From contig CAKSFK010000003.1 in NCBI GenBank assembly GCA_934454655.1, positions 47,973 to 111,972 on the forward strand: a DNA stretch of 64,000 nt, read 5' to 3'. Made by a program: the position numbers and the translations under genes. Every line of letters starts with the position of its first letter. Position 1 is the first letter of the stretch. Of this stretch, positions 16,232 to 23,503 are shown in pieces. The notes under the pieces are model-generated. The model was not told the DNA's origin. It ran no database searches and saw only the letters and a list, made by a program, of their open reading frames with translations. Source of the stretch: an uncultured Eubacteriales bacterium. GTDB taxonomy: Bacteria > Bacillota > Clostridia > Oscillospirales > Acutalibacteraceae.

Positions 16232-17140
16232 TTAAATTAAATTTTTTAATCTTTTTTCTTCTGCTTCCGCTTCAATATCAAGTCCCATTTTTTTAAGTTC
16301 TTCAACTATCTCTATTGAAATATTTTTACACTTTTCTTTTTCGCCAATTTGTGCATAATAGTTTAATTTTGAATACTTGGCATCAAGGCAAGTGTTATCA
16401 AGTTCAACTGCTTTATCCCAATACGATAATGCTTCATCATATCTGTTTAACTTTGCACAAATATCACCACCTAATGTATATATTATCGAATCATTATGAA
16501 ACTTTTGAATTGCCTTAATAAAATATTCATAAGCATTTTTTATGTCTTTATCAAAAATATATGCCTGTATCAAACATCTCCAATCAATTACATTGTTAGA
16601 ACCTTTTTTAACATTGTCTAATGATGATACAACACTTTCCTTACTTTTTCCAATTTGCGAAAACAAAAGCATTTTTTGAGTTTTGGTTTTCCAAAAAACA
16701 TCTGGATTTATATCTGCACCCTTATCAATTACCTTGTCAAATAAATCTATCGCTTTATTTATAGAATACTGCATCATAAAGTGGTGCAAAGTTCCATATG
16801 TCCATAAATCTTCTGTTGAATATTCACCGCTTTTAATAAGTTTTTTGAACTCATTATCTGCATAAATAAAATCTTCGGGGGTTCGAGTTGTTTCGTAAAT
16901 AGATGCTAACCGTTGAGCATAATTTTCATATGCTGAAGAATTTGCTTTAAATAGGTCATCAACTGTTACACAGTAAAGTTTTGCAATTTCAGGTAACAAC
17001 ATAACATCAGGATATGTTGTATTACACTCCCATCGAGAAATTGTTTGAGAACCAACACCTAAAAATTCCGCAACTTGTTCTTGAGTGAGTTTCTTTTGTA
17101 ATCGTAATTTTTTGAGATTGTTAGCAAAAATACTATTCAT
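16232..17140 (-). CDS. XRE-family regulator with TPR repeats
   Basis: 302 residues. The N-terminal helix-turn-helix (about residues 4-60) is canonical: NLKKLRLQKKLTQEQVAEFL then GSQTISRWECNTTYPDVML. The rest is a helical repeat region with TPR-like units (LFDKVIDKGADINPDVFWKT; NAYEYFIKAIQKFHNDS; RYDEALSYWDKAVELDNT). The layout resembles peptide-responsive XRE-TPR regulators of Firmicute mobile elements, which often control excision or transfer genes. The ATG at 17140 follows AAAGGAG by 8 bases. No pheromone gene is obvious nearby. Confidence 0.85.
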   Translation of the reverse strand: MNSIFANNLKKLRLQKKLTQEQVAEFLGVGSQTISRWECNTTYPDVMLLPEIAKLYCVTVDDLFKANSSAYENYAQRLASIYETTRTPEDFIYADNEFKKLIKSGEYSTEDLWTYGTLHHFMMQYSINKAIDLFDKVIDKGADINPDVFWKTKTQKMLLFSQIGKSKESVVSSLDNVKKGSNNVIDWRCLIQAYIFDKDIKNAYEYFIKAIQKFHNDSIIYTLGGDICAKLNRYDEALSYWDKAVELDNTCLDAKYSKLNYYAQIGEKEKCKNISIEIVEELKKMGLDIEAEAEEKRLKNLI

Positions 17141-17182
17141 AATCAATTCTCCTTTATGCTTTTTAGCGAGGCCTCTAATTTA

Positions 17183-17210
17183 ATTATATTTATATGCTGA
17201 AAAAAGTCCA
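17183..17210 (-). promoter_or_regulatory. Promoter of the XRE regulator gene
   Basis: TGGACT (17205-17210) and TATAAT (17183-17188) on the minus strand, 16 bp apart. Confidence 0.5.
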
Positions 17211-17309
17211 TATCTTATTTTGTGAGCAAACTCGCAAAAATTGTTTAGTGTATAATTCTTTATGTTTTCGATTTTCAATAATAACAAACATACTTAAATC
17301 AAATTGAAT

Positions 17310-17346
17310 AAAAAAAGACCTAATTCCACGGAATTGGAATTAAGTC
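17310..17346 (-). terminator. Minus-strand terminator in the element right end
   Basis: A GAC-TAATTCCA-type stem pairs with TGGAATTA-GTC around a short loop and is followed on the minus strand by seven T. It would stop transcription entering from the right end (from cotJ) before the XRE gene. Confidence 0.65.
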
Positions 17347-17459
17347 TCGGTTCATTACTTCCCAATAAGCAATTAACTTTGATATAAGTATGATAAAACA
17401 CTTAAAAAATCAAAGTCCTGTCGGTAAGTAATTGACATGACTTTTTTCTTTTGCTTGGT

Positions 17460-17995
17460 TTAGGCGGTGCATAACACCGATAAGCACCCTAAAATAATTC
17501 GTGTGTGGACGAGCATAAGTAATAAATCGTCTCGGCGGTTTGAGTGTGGTTTCTCAAATTGTCGTCAATGGAAAAGGTTGTCAGCAAATCGCCATATAAA
17601 AAAAGAGAACTGTGCGGGTGGAACTTCTGAAAAAGGAACTATTGTGTAAAATCAAGGGCAGAATGAGATTTCCCGAAAGGGTTGCAATAGTAGGCAATGA
17701 AAAAACCTAACTCTTAAACCACAATGCGAACGGAACGAAAGCGAAAGCACACCGTTTCACTACTTAGAGTTTTTCCTTGCTTTTTGCAAGGGAAAACTCT
17801 GTCATCTGCTCACTCCACTCTGCTCTGCTCCCGTTTGCACTTTTTAAAATTAAATCGAAGATTGAACATAGCATAAAAAATAGTAAAAATAATAACATAT
17901 ACCTTTTGAAACGAGCATCAAGCGAAGTTTCAAACCCTTGGTTCTTTGGGGATAAAGAACGAAAGGGGTGAATAGAGCGGACAAAGTCCGCTCTA
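17460..17995 (+). ncRNA. Candidate structured RNA in the element right end
   Basis: No convincing gene lies between 17141 and attR, about 0.9 kb. Visible helices: CGGTG/CACCG (17464-17478), GACGA/TCGTC (17508-17532), CGGTTTGAG/CTCAAATTG (from about 17536) or alternatively GGCGGTTTG/CAAATCGCC, CCC-GAAA-GGG (about 17672-17681), GC-GAAA-GC (about 17741-17748), a 15-bp stem at 17766-17780/17786-17800, TTTGAAAC/GTTTCAAA (17905-17934), GTTCTTT/AAAGAAC (17941-17960) and a perfect 10-bp stem at 17973-17995. Imperfect pairs in the longer stems are G-U on the plus strand but would be A-C on the other, and the GAAA tetraloops also occur only on the plus strand. No promoter or terminator is clear; class unknown. 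Confidence 0.45.
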
Positions 17996-18027
17996 GAGGG
18001 GGAAACACAAGAACTTTTATAAATGCA

Positions 18028-18050
18028 CAAAATAAATCTTCTATACCTAT
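18028..18050. other. attR of the cotJC element
   Basis: Arm 18028-18041, spacer TATA, and core CCTAT (18046-18050), after which cotJC resumes. Joined to attL at the core it forms an attP palindrome of two 14-bp arms around 10 bp. Confidence 0.85.
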
Positions 18051-18230
18051 ATCCGTAAGCATACCTTTAACCTCATTATATGGTTGGCTGTAACGCTGAG
18101 TAAGGTAACGAAGTGCAGCAGACGCTTCTCCGTCGGGACCGCCGTACTGAGTGATTATTATTTGTGCATATTTAGGGTTCGGTGTTTTAATATTTACCGG
18201 GTACTGAAGCTTTTTTTCATACGTCCACAT
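18046..18230 (-). pseudogene. cotJC: cotJC, 5' part (interrupted by mobile element)
   Basis: Begins MWTYEKKLQYPVNIKTPNP, then YGGPDGEASAALRYLTQRYS and EVKGMLTDIG, the standard N-terminal third of CotJC. After DIG the frame runs into element DNA and reads on to a stop at 17850, so unexcised DNA would give a 126-residue hybrid with an unrelated tail. The start follows cotJB by 3 bp. In CotJC proteins DIG is followed by TEELAH, which is what 12328-12744 supplies. Confidence 0.93.
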
Positions 18231-18233
18231 AGG

Positions 18234-18500
18234 TTACGCCTCCATAAAATCGTTATCCCAGGGCCAAGGACCGTCAAGCCACTGCCAACTTTTTCCTGTG
18301 GGTACATCACTTGGGGTTACAACATATTTTCCGTAGCATTTTTCGTACTCATCAATAAGCATGCGGCGGTGCTCCCTGTATTCATCGGTTAACTGCATCG
18401 CTTTTTGGTTTGTCGGATGCGAATCGAGAAAAAGCAAAAGCTCATACAGTCCGAAATCTATTTCGTGAATTTTTCTCTTAAGCATTGCTCTGTCGTTCAT
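18234..18500 (-). CDS. cotJB: Spore coat protein CotJB
   Basis: 88-residue small coat protein. The sequence AMLKRKIHEIDFGLYELLLF, then LDSHPTNQKAMQL and YGKYVVTPSDVPTGKSWQW with the acidic/aromatic end GPWPWDNDF, matches CotJB. It overlaps cotJA by 4 bp and is 3 bp before the cotJC start, so cotJABC is one operon. In Bacillus subtilis this operon is expressed in the mother cell under sigma-E; that timing here is inferred. Confidence 0.93.
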   Translation of the reverse strand: MNDRAMLKRKIHEIDFGLYELLLFLDSHPTNQKAMQLTDEYREHRRMLIDEYEKCYGKYVVTPSDVPTGKSWQWLDGPWPWDNDFMEA

Positions 18501-18745
18501 CTTCTCATCCCTCCGTTAAATGGCTTGTTAAGCTCCGGGAAAAGCGTTCCGGCTTTAAAAGCGCCGGCGTGGTCGTAAACACTGTCGAGCGGCTGCATAT
18601 TGATAAAAACCATAGTAAGAGCGCCGTCGCATCTGTCGGACGCGGCATTGTTTTCCACAAGACACCCGCCTGTGTTATTTCGGGTGCGGCTGTCACAGCC
18701 GCATTCTCTTTGGAAATCCGCTAAATTAAACATACTTTTTTCCAT
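18497..18745 (-). CDS. cotJA: Spore coat-associated protein CotJA
   Basis: 82 residues, first gene of the cotJ operon. The C-terminal part MVFINMQPLDSVYDHAGAFK then GTLFPELNKPF is the conserved CotJA core (the family has a motif of the type QPLxxVYxxxxALxxGTLFPxLDKPF). The N-terminal 35 residues contain four cysteines and are variable. AAAGGAG precedes the ATG. No confident sporulation-sigma promoter was found in the upstream 200 bp. Confidence 0.88.
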   Translation of the reverse strand: MEKSMFNLADFQRECGCDSRTRNNTGGCLVENNAASDRCDGALTMVFINMQPLDSVYDHAGAFKAGTLFPELNKPFNGGMRR

Positions 18746-19015
18746 TATTGCTTTCTCCTTTAGGAAAAGTTCGGAACATTGTCCTTTAACATTTTATTGC
18801 CCAAATTTAAGGAAGGTTACACTAATTTAACAGGTGTGTTTCGTAAGGATGCCAAGCAATTTGTTAATTTTTTGTTAACAATATTTTTTAATGATTGTAT
18901 TATATTGATTTTACATTTATAATTAGTGTAATTGGGGTAGATTTGTTATTTTCAGCACAAGTGTTTGCTGCGGCACATCAAACCGATATTTTTTACTTGC
19001 TGGGAGGTGCTTGTT
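18746..19015. other. Intergenic region between cotJA and the oad operon
   Basis: 270 bp, AT-rich, between divergent operons. It holds the cotJA ribosome binding site, a plus-strand promoter (18874-18902) and the leader of the decarboxylase operon. No riboswitch or terminator was recognised. Confidence 0.5.
18874..18902 (+). promoter_or_regulatory. Promoter of the oxaloacetate decarboxylase operon
   Basis: TTAACA (18874-18879) and TATTAT (18897-18902), 17 bp apart, about 115 bp before the GTG start of the first gene. Confidence 0.5.
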
Positions 19016-19294
19016 GTGCAAGAAGTTGTATCTAATCTTTACGTTGTCGGTATGGGGTTAGGGGTTGTATTTATAGGACTTATTTCCATAATATTATTGT
19101 GCTATATAATAGGTGCTGTTTGTATGTCAGCCGAAAAAAAATCCGCGGCTGAGGAACCTGCCGCCGCACCGGCATTGCCTGCCGAGCCGACGGAAAACAG
19201 ACAGGAAATAATTGCAGCGGTTTCGGCTGCGCTTGCAGAGGAAATGGGTACTGACATTTCCGCAATAAGAATTTTATCTTTTAAAAAAATTTAA
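19016..19294 (+). CDS. oadG: Na+-pumping decarboxylase gamma subunit (OadG family)
   Basis: 92-residue membrane anchor of the Na+-translocating decarboxylase. One hydrophobic segment (GMGLGVVFIGLISIILLCYI, about residues 9-33) is followed by a hydrophilic Ala/Glu/Pro-rich tail and EIIAAVSAALAEEMGTDISA, typical of the family. GTG at 19016 is chosen because GGGAGGTG is 6 bases upstream; a longer frame from 18965 has no ribosome binding site. It heads the oadG-BCCP-oadB-oadA operon, with 17 bp to the next gene. Confidence 0.85.
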   Translation: MQEVVSNLYVVGMGLGVVFIGLISIILLCYIIGAVCMSAEKKSAAEEPAAAPALPAEPTENRQEIIAAVSAALAEEMGTDISAIRILSFKKI

Positions 19295-19311
19295 GAAAAA
19301 GGTGTTTTAAA

Positions 19312-19683
19312 ATGAAAAAATACAATGTCACGGTAAACGGTACCGCATATGAAGTAACTCTTGAAGCTGTTGACGCGTCGGAGGTCAAGGCTGCTCCCGC
19401 ACCTGCCGCTGCTGCTCCCGCACCTGCCGTGGCTCCGGCTGCCGCACCCTCCGCTCCCGTTTCGGGCGGCAAGGAAACCGTTACAAGCCCGATGCCCGGC
19501 AACATTTTAAGCGTTAACGTTACAAACGGCACCGCGGTTAAAAAAGGCGATGTGCTTATGATTCTTGAAGCTATGAAAATGGAGAACGAAATTATGTCGC
19601 CGTGCGACGGCACTGTTCTTTCGGTCGGAGTTACAAAGGGTGCAACGGTTGAAACCGGCGCTGTTCTCTGCGTTATAGGCTAA
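19312..19683 (+). CDS. Biotin carboxyl carrier subunit
   Basis: 123-residue biotin carrier (MmdC/GcdC type) that shuttles CO2 from the carboxyltransferase to the membrane beta subunit. It has a short N-terminal beta region (KKYNVTVNGTAYEVTLE), a flexible Ala/Pro linker at about residues 26-50, and a biotinyl domain with EAMKMENE, where K89 is the predicted biotinylation site. In many species this domain is fused to the alpha subunit; here it is a separate gene, matching an alpha subunit that ends without one. Confidence 0.93.
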   Translation: MKKYNVTVNGTAYEVTLEAVDASEVKAAPAPAAAAPAPAVAPAAAPSAPVSGGKETVTSPMPGNILSVNVTNGTAVKKGDVLMILEAMKMENEIMSPCDGTVLSVGVTKGATVETGAVLCVIG

Positions 19684-19702
19684 CGGTTGGGAGAATTGAC
19701 GT

Positions 19703-20914
19703 ATGGATAGAATAATTGATTTTGCCAAGACAACAGGCTTTTATATGCTGTTCGGCAATTTAAAGGATAACTGGACCTCACTTGTGATGATCCTTATTTC
19801 CCTGCTGCTGTTGTACCTTGGCATTAAAAAGCAGTTTGAACCGCTGCTACTTGTGGGTATAGCTTTCGGTATGCTGCTTACAAACCTTACCGCTTTTACG
19901 GGTGCCGACAATGCAATGTACCACACCGAACTGTGGGCTGAGTTTATGAAAGAGGGCGCCCATTACCACGACTACGGATATATACTAAGCAACGGCGGCC
20001 TGCTCGATTTCCTGTATATAGGCGTTAAGACCTGTATTTATCCCTGCCTTATATTTGTAGGCATAGGCGCAATGACGGATTTCGAACCGCTAATCGCAAG
20101 TCCGAAGTCCCTGCTTTTGGGCGCCGCCGCGCAGGTTGGTATATTCGTAACGTTTATCGGCTGTCTGGCTCTCGCCTTCCCTGCCGAAGCCGCCGCATCT
20201 ATCGGCATTATCGGCGGTGCGGACGGTCCTACCGCCATATACACAACCTCAAAGCTTTTCCCCGACCTTTTAGGACCTATTGCCGTTGCGGCATACTCAT
20301 ATATGGCGCTTGTGCCTGTTATTCAGCCGCCTATTATGAAACTGCTCACCACAAAAAAAGAGCGCTCGATAGTTATGAAACCTCTCCGCAAGGTAAGCAA
20401 GACCGAGAAGATTATTTTCCCGATTGCCGTAACAATATTTGTGGCTTTGCTTGTGCCTTCAGCCACCCCGCTTGTAGGCTGTCTTATGCTCGGTAACCTT
20501 TGGAAGGAATCGGGCGTTTGCGACCGTCTTTGCAAGACCGCGCAAAACGAGCTTATGAACATTGTAACCATATTCTTAGGAATCTCAGTTGGCGCTACCG
20601 CTACCGCAAAGGCGTTCCTAAATGTTCAAACACTAAAGATACTTGCCATGGGCGTTGTTGCCTTCGGACTCGGTACTGCCGGCGGAGTTTTGCTTGCAAA
20701 GCTTATGAACCTGTTTACAAAGAAAAACAAGATAAATCCGCTTATCGGTTCTGCCGGTGTTTCCGCAGTTCCTATGGCGGCACGTGTTTCGCAGATGGTC
20801 GGTCAGAAGGAAAATCCGTCCAACTTCCTGCTTATGCACGCAATGGGACCGAACGTTGCGGGCGTTATAGGCTCTGCAATTGCGGCAGGCGTTCTTATTT
20901 CTATTTTCGGTTAA
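19703..20914 (+). CDS. oadB: Na+-pumping decarboxylase beta subunit
   Basis: 403-residue integral membrane subunit that decarboxylates carboxybiotin and exports Na+. Multiple hydrophobic segments span the length. The conserved GIIGGADGPTAIYTTSKL carries the aspartate implicated in Na+ transport, and VGATATAKAFLN, GSAGVSAVPMAARVSQM and HAMGPNVAGVIGSAIAAG are standard family blocks. It lies 19 bp after the biotin carrier gene and 15 bp before oadA. Confidence 0.96.
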   Translation: MDRIIDFAKTTGFYMLFGNLKDNWTSLVMILISLLLLYLGIKKQFEPLLLVGIAFGMLLTNLTAFTGADNAMYHTELWAEFMKEGAHYHDYGYILSNGGLLDFLYIGVKTCIYPCLIFVGIGAMTDFEPLIASPKSLLLGAAAQVGIFVTFIGCLALAFPAEAAASIGIIGGADGPTAIYTTSKLFPDLLGPIAVAAYSYMALVPVIQPPIMKLLTTKKERSIVMKPLRKVSKTEKIIFPIAVTIFVALLVPSATPLVGCLMLGNLWKESGVCDRLCKTAQNELMNIVTIFLGISVGATATAKAFLNVQTLKILAMGVVAFGLGTAGGVLLAKLMNLFTKKNKINPLIGSAGVSAVPMAARVSQMVGQKENPSNFLLMHAMGPNVAGVIGSAIAAGVLISIFG

Positions 20915-20929
20915 TCGGGGGATTTTAAA

Positions 20930-22345
20930 ATGGAAGAAAAGAAATTATATATAACCGATACGATTCTCCGTGACGCGCACCAATCACAGGCTGCTACGCG
21001 TATGCGTATTGAAGATATGCTCCCGGCACTTGAAAAGCTTGACAGTATCGGCTACTGGAGCCTTGAATGTTGGGGCGGCGCTACGTTTGACAGCTGTATG
21101 CGCTTTTTGAACGAGGACCCGTGGGAAAGATTGCGTACGCTTAAAAAGCATATGCCGAACACAAAGCTGCAAATGCTATTGCGCGGTCAGAACCTCCTCG
21201 GTTACAAGCATTATGCCGATGACGTGGTGGATATGTTTGTTAAAAAATCCATTGAAAACGGCATTGACGTTATCCGTATTTTTGACGCGCTTAACGATAC
21301 GCGCAATATGGAACAGGCAATGAAGAGCTGTAAAAAATACGGCGGAATATGTGAAGCCGCAATAAGCTACACAGTAAGCCCTGTTCACAACGAAGAGTAT
21401 TTCGTTGAAATGGCGAAAACTCTTGAAAAAATGGGAGCGGACGTTATCTGCATTAAGGATATGGCAAACCTTTTGTTGCCCTTTAATGCCTATTCGCTTG
21501 TTAAAAAGCTTAAAGAAAATGTCAATGTGCCTATTCACCTTCACACACACAACACCACCGGCACGGGAGATATGACCTACCTTATGGCGGTTCAGGCGGG
21601 CGTTGATATTGTTGATACGGCACTTTCCCCTATGGCGAACGGAACATCTCAGCCGTCAACCGAAGCGCTTGTTGCCACATTGCAGGATACTCCGCGCGAT
21701 ACCGGACTTGACCTTATGAAGTTAAGCGAAATAGCGGCGCATTTCCGCAAGGTTGCCGATAAGTTAAAAGCTGAGGGAATACTTGACCCGAAGGTTCTTA
21801 ATGTTGATACCAAAACCCTTATATATCAGGTGCCGGGCGGTATGCTTTCAAACCTTTTGTCACAGCTGAAACAGGCTAACGCCGAGGATAAATACTATGA
21901 TGTTTTAGCAGAAGTGCCGAGGGTTAGAGAGGACTTTGGTTATCCCCCGCTTGTAACGCCTACGAGCCAGATCGTCGGTACACAGGCTGTGCTTAACGTT
22001 CTTTCCGGCGAGCGCTATAAAATGATAACCAAAGAGTCAAAGGGACTTTTGCGCGGCGAATACGGCAGACTTCCCGGAAAGGTTAATGAGGAAGTCCGCA
22101 AAAAGGCAATAGGAAATGACAAGGTTATAACCTGCCGACCTGCCGATTTGCTGAAACCGGAGCTTGCCGAATACGCAAAAGAAATGAAAGAAAAAGGCAT
22201 AGGAAGATCCGAAGAGGATGTACTGAGTTATGCTCTGTTCCCTCAGGTTGCCGAAAAATTCTTTGCTGTAAGGGATAAAAAAACACCGTCCTGCATTGAC
22301 GAGAACGGCGTAAGACATCTTGTTGTTGAGGATTTATCCGTTTAA
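20930..22345 (+). CDS. oadA: Oxaloacetate decarboxylase alpha subunit (carboxyltransferase)
   Basis: 471-residue carboxyltransferase that transfers the carboxyl group from oxaloacetate to biotin. It begins with TDTILRDAHQSQAATRM (metal-site Asp), then WECWGGATFDS-like ECWGGATFDSCMRFL, the catalytic-lysine region DVICIKDMANLL and the metal-binding HLHTHNTTGTG. The C-terminal conserved domain is present, but no biotinyl domain, which is supplied by the separate gene at 19312. Together with the beta and gamma subunits it would couple oxaloacetate to pyruvate conversion with Na+ export. The related pyruvate-carboxyltransferase enzymes share this domain, so substrate is inferred from the operon. 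Confidence 0.94.
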   Translation: MEEKKLYITDTILRDAHQSQAATRMRIEDMLPALEKLDSIGYWSLECWGGATFDSCMRFLNEDPWERLRTLKKHMPNTKLQMLLRGQNLLGYKHYADDVVDMFVKKSIENGIDVIRIFDALNDTRNMEQAMKSCKKYGGICEAAISYTVSPVHNEEYFVEMAKTLEKMGADVICIKDMANLLLPFNAYSLVKKLKENVNVPIHLHTHNTTGTGDMTYLMAVQAGVDIVDTALSPMANGTSQPSTEALVATLQDTPRDTGLDLMKLSEIAAHFRKVADKLKAEGILDPKVLNVDTKTLIYQVPGGMLSNLLSQLKQANAEDKYYDVLAEVPRVREDFGYPPLVTPTSQIVGTQAVLNVLSGERYKMITKESKGLLRGEYGRLPGKVNEEVRKKAIGNDKVITCRPADLLKPELAEYAKEMKEKGIGRSEEDVLSYALFPQVAEKFFAVRDKKTPSCIDENGVRHLVVEDLSV

Positions 22346-22355
22346 TTTTTAAAAA

Positions 22356-22382
22356 GGTGCAGTTTTGTTTTAAAACTGCACC
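22356..22382. terminator. Hairpin after oadA
   Basis: 11-bp GGTGCAGTTTT inverted repeat with a short loop directly downstream of oadA. The U-tract is on the minus-strand side only (TTTTTAAAAATT), so plus-strand termination is probable but not textbook. Confidence 0.5.
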
Positions 22383-22458
22383 GAATTTATATCACCTGTA
22401 AAAACGGTGAATAAAGTGTATATGGTTTTATTTTCATTTGCTTTAACGGAGAAAGATT

Positions 22459-23451
22459 ATGAAAACGGAAATGCTGGATAAATGTCCCCCGTTTTTAAGG
22501 GATTATTTAACCTACAATGAAATAATTAAAGGCAAATCCGCGCTGTCGGTTGAGGAGTCGTTCCGCGACCTCAGAACATTCTTCCGTTACATACTTCTGT
22601 CGCGCGGGAAGGTTGAGTCGGACATCCCCTTTCGCAAAATTGACATAGAATCGTTTGATACTGAACTGTTAAAGACCGTTACAATATCCGATTTATACGG
22701 TTTTATGGTCTATTGCAAGGAGAACCTTTCAAACAATACAGCCACGCGCGCCAGAAAAACGTCAACCCTGCGGAACTTTTTTAAATATATGTCCGTCCAG
22801 ACCCATATGCTCCCGTCAAACCCTGCCGAACTGCTTGAATCACCGAAAATAAAGCAATCGCTCCCGCGCCACCTTACGCTTGAAAACTCGCTTGAACTTT
22901 TAGACGCGGTTGACGGGCCAAACAAACAGCGTGATTACTGTATTCTTACCCTGTTTCTTAACTGCGGAATGAGGCTTTCGGAGCTGTGCGGTCTTAATCT
23001 TTCAAGTATATCATCGGACAGCACCGTAACCGTAAGAGGTAAGGGAAACAAGGAGCGGATAATTTACCTTAACGATTCCTGCCGTGACGCGCTAAAGCAG
23101 TATCTAAAGGTTCGCCCCAACGAGGGTATACCGACAGAGCACAAAAACGCGCTTTTTATAAGCCGCAATCGCCGAAGGATAAGCCCCAAGACCGTTCAGC
23201 ATATTGTTTATATGTTTCTTGAAAAGGCGGGACTCGGCGGAATGGGTTTTTCGGTTCACAAGCTAAGGCACACCGCGGCAACTCTTATGTATCAACACGG
23301 CAACGTGGATATAAGGGTGCTTAAAGACATACTGGGTCACGCAAACCTCGGCACAACGCAAATTTACACCCACGTGTCTGACGCACAGATAAAGAGAGCC
23401 GCCGAATCAAGCCCGCTGGCAAACGTCAGGCAAAAGGGAAAAAAGCAGTAA
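22459..23451 (+). CDS. Tyrosine recombinase, XerC/XerD type
   Basis: 330-residue tyrosine recombinase with an N-terminal SAM-like core-binding domain (about 10-125) and a C-terminal catalytic domain. Catalytic residues are visible: Arg in NCGMRLSELCGL, Lys in VRGKGNKERIIYL, His/Arg in HKLRHTAATLM, His in LGHANLGTTQIYTHV with the tyrosine nucleophile in the same segment. It may resolve chromosome dimers or act on mobile DNA; the absence of flanking repeats or cargo genes favours a housekeeping Xer role. It stands alone between two hairpins. Confidence 0.88.
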   Translation: MKTEMLDKCPPFLRDYLTYNEIIKGKSALSVEESFRDLRTFFRYILLSRGKVESDIPFRKIDIESFDTELLKTVTISDLYGFMVYCKENLSNNTATRARKTSTLRNFFKYMSVQTHMLPSNPAELLESPKIKQSLPRHLTLENSLELLDAVDGPNKQRDYCILTLFLNCGMRLSELCGLNLSSISSDSTVTVRGKGNKERIIYLNDSCRDALKQYLKVRPNEGIPTEHKNALFISRNRRRISPKTVQHIVYMFLEKAGLGGMGFSVHKLRHTAATLMYQHGNVDIRVLKDILGHANLGTTQIYTHVSDAQIKRAAESSPLANVRQKGKKQ

Positions 23452-23458
23452 ACAGCGA

Positions 23459-23503
23459 AAATAATCCGAACCGAAGCCTTAATTGGCTTCGGTTCGGATT
23501 ATT
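23459..23503. terminator. Bidirectional terminator between xer gene and spoIIR
   Basis: A 19-bp perfect inverted repeat (AATAATCCGAACCGAAGCC and complement) with a 6-nt loop serves the two convergent genes. Confidence 0.9.

Larger units (their letters stand above)
12740..18045. mobile_element. 5.3-kb serine-recombinase mobilizable element inserted in cotJC
   Basis: A compact insertion bounded by a 5-bp CCTAT repeat within cotJC. Contents in order: a promoter at the left edge, an unknown ORF and the overlapping large serine recombinase (plus strand), a 55-codon ORF and a short MobV-like relaxase (minus), a 38-codon ORF (plus), an XRE-TPR regulator (minus), and an 0.9-kb gene-free right end rich in hairpins. 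It is visibly more AT-rich than its flanks. There are no phage structural genes, replication protein or antibiotic-resistance genes, so it is best described as a small integrative mobilizable element. Direct joining of the flanks restores cotJC in frame. Confidence 0.9.

Noticed and set aside
17467..17649. A 60-codon ORF in the element right end
   Set aside because: No ribosome binding site, no family resemblance, and it lies in the hairpin-rich region; probably chance.
17610..17760. Group II intron, because GTGCG occurs and GAAA loops follow
   Set aside because: No domain V or reverse transcriptase is visible and the space is too short; not claimed.
18905..19040. Leader peptide before oadG (TTG start at about 18942)
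   Set aside because: No Shine-Dalgarno; the frame is likely chance.
22459..23451. Xer-type recombinase as integrase of another mobile element
   Set aside because: No flanking repeats, cargo or composition shift; treated as a host Xer-like gene.
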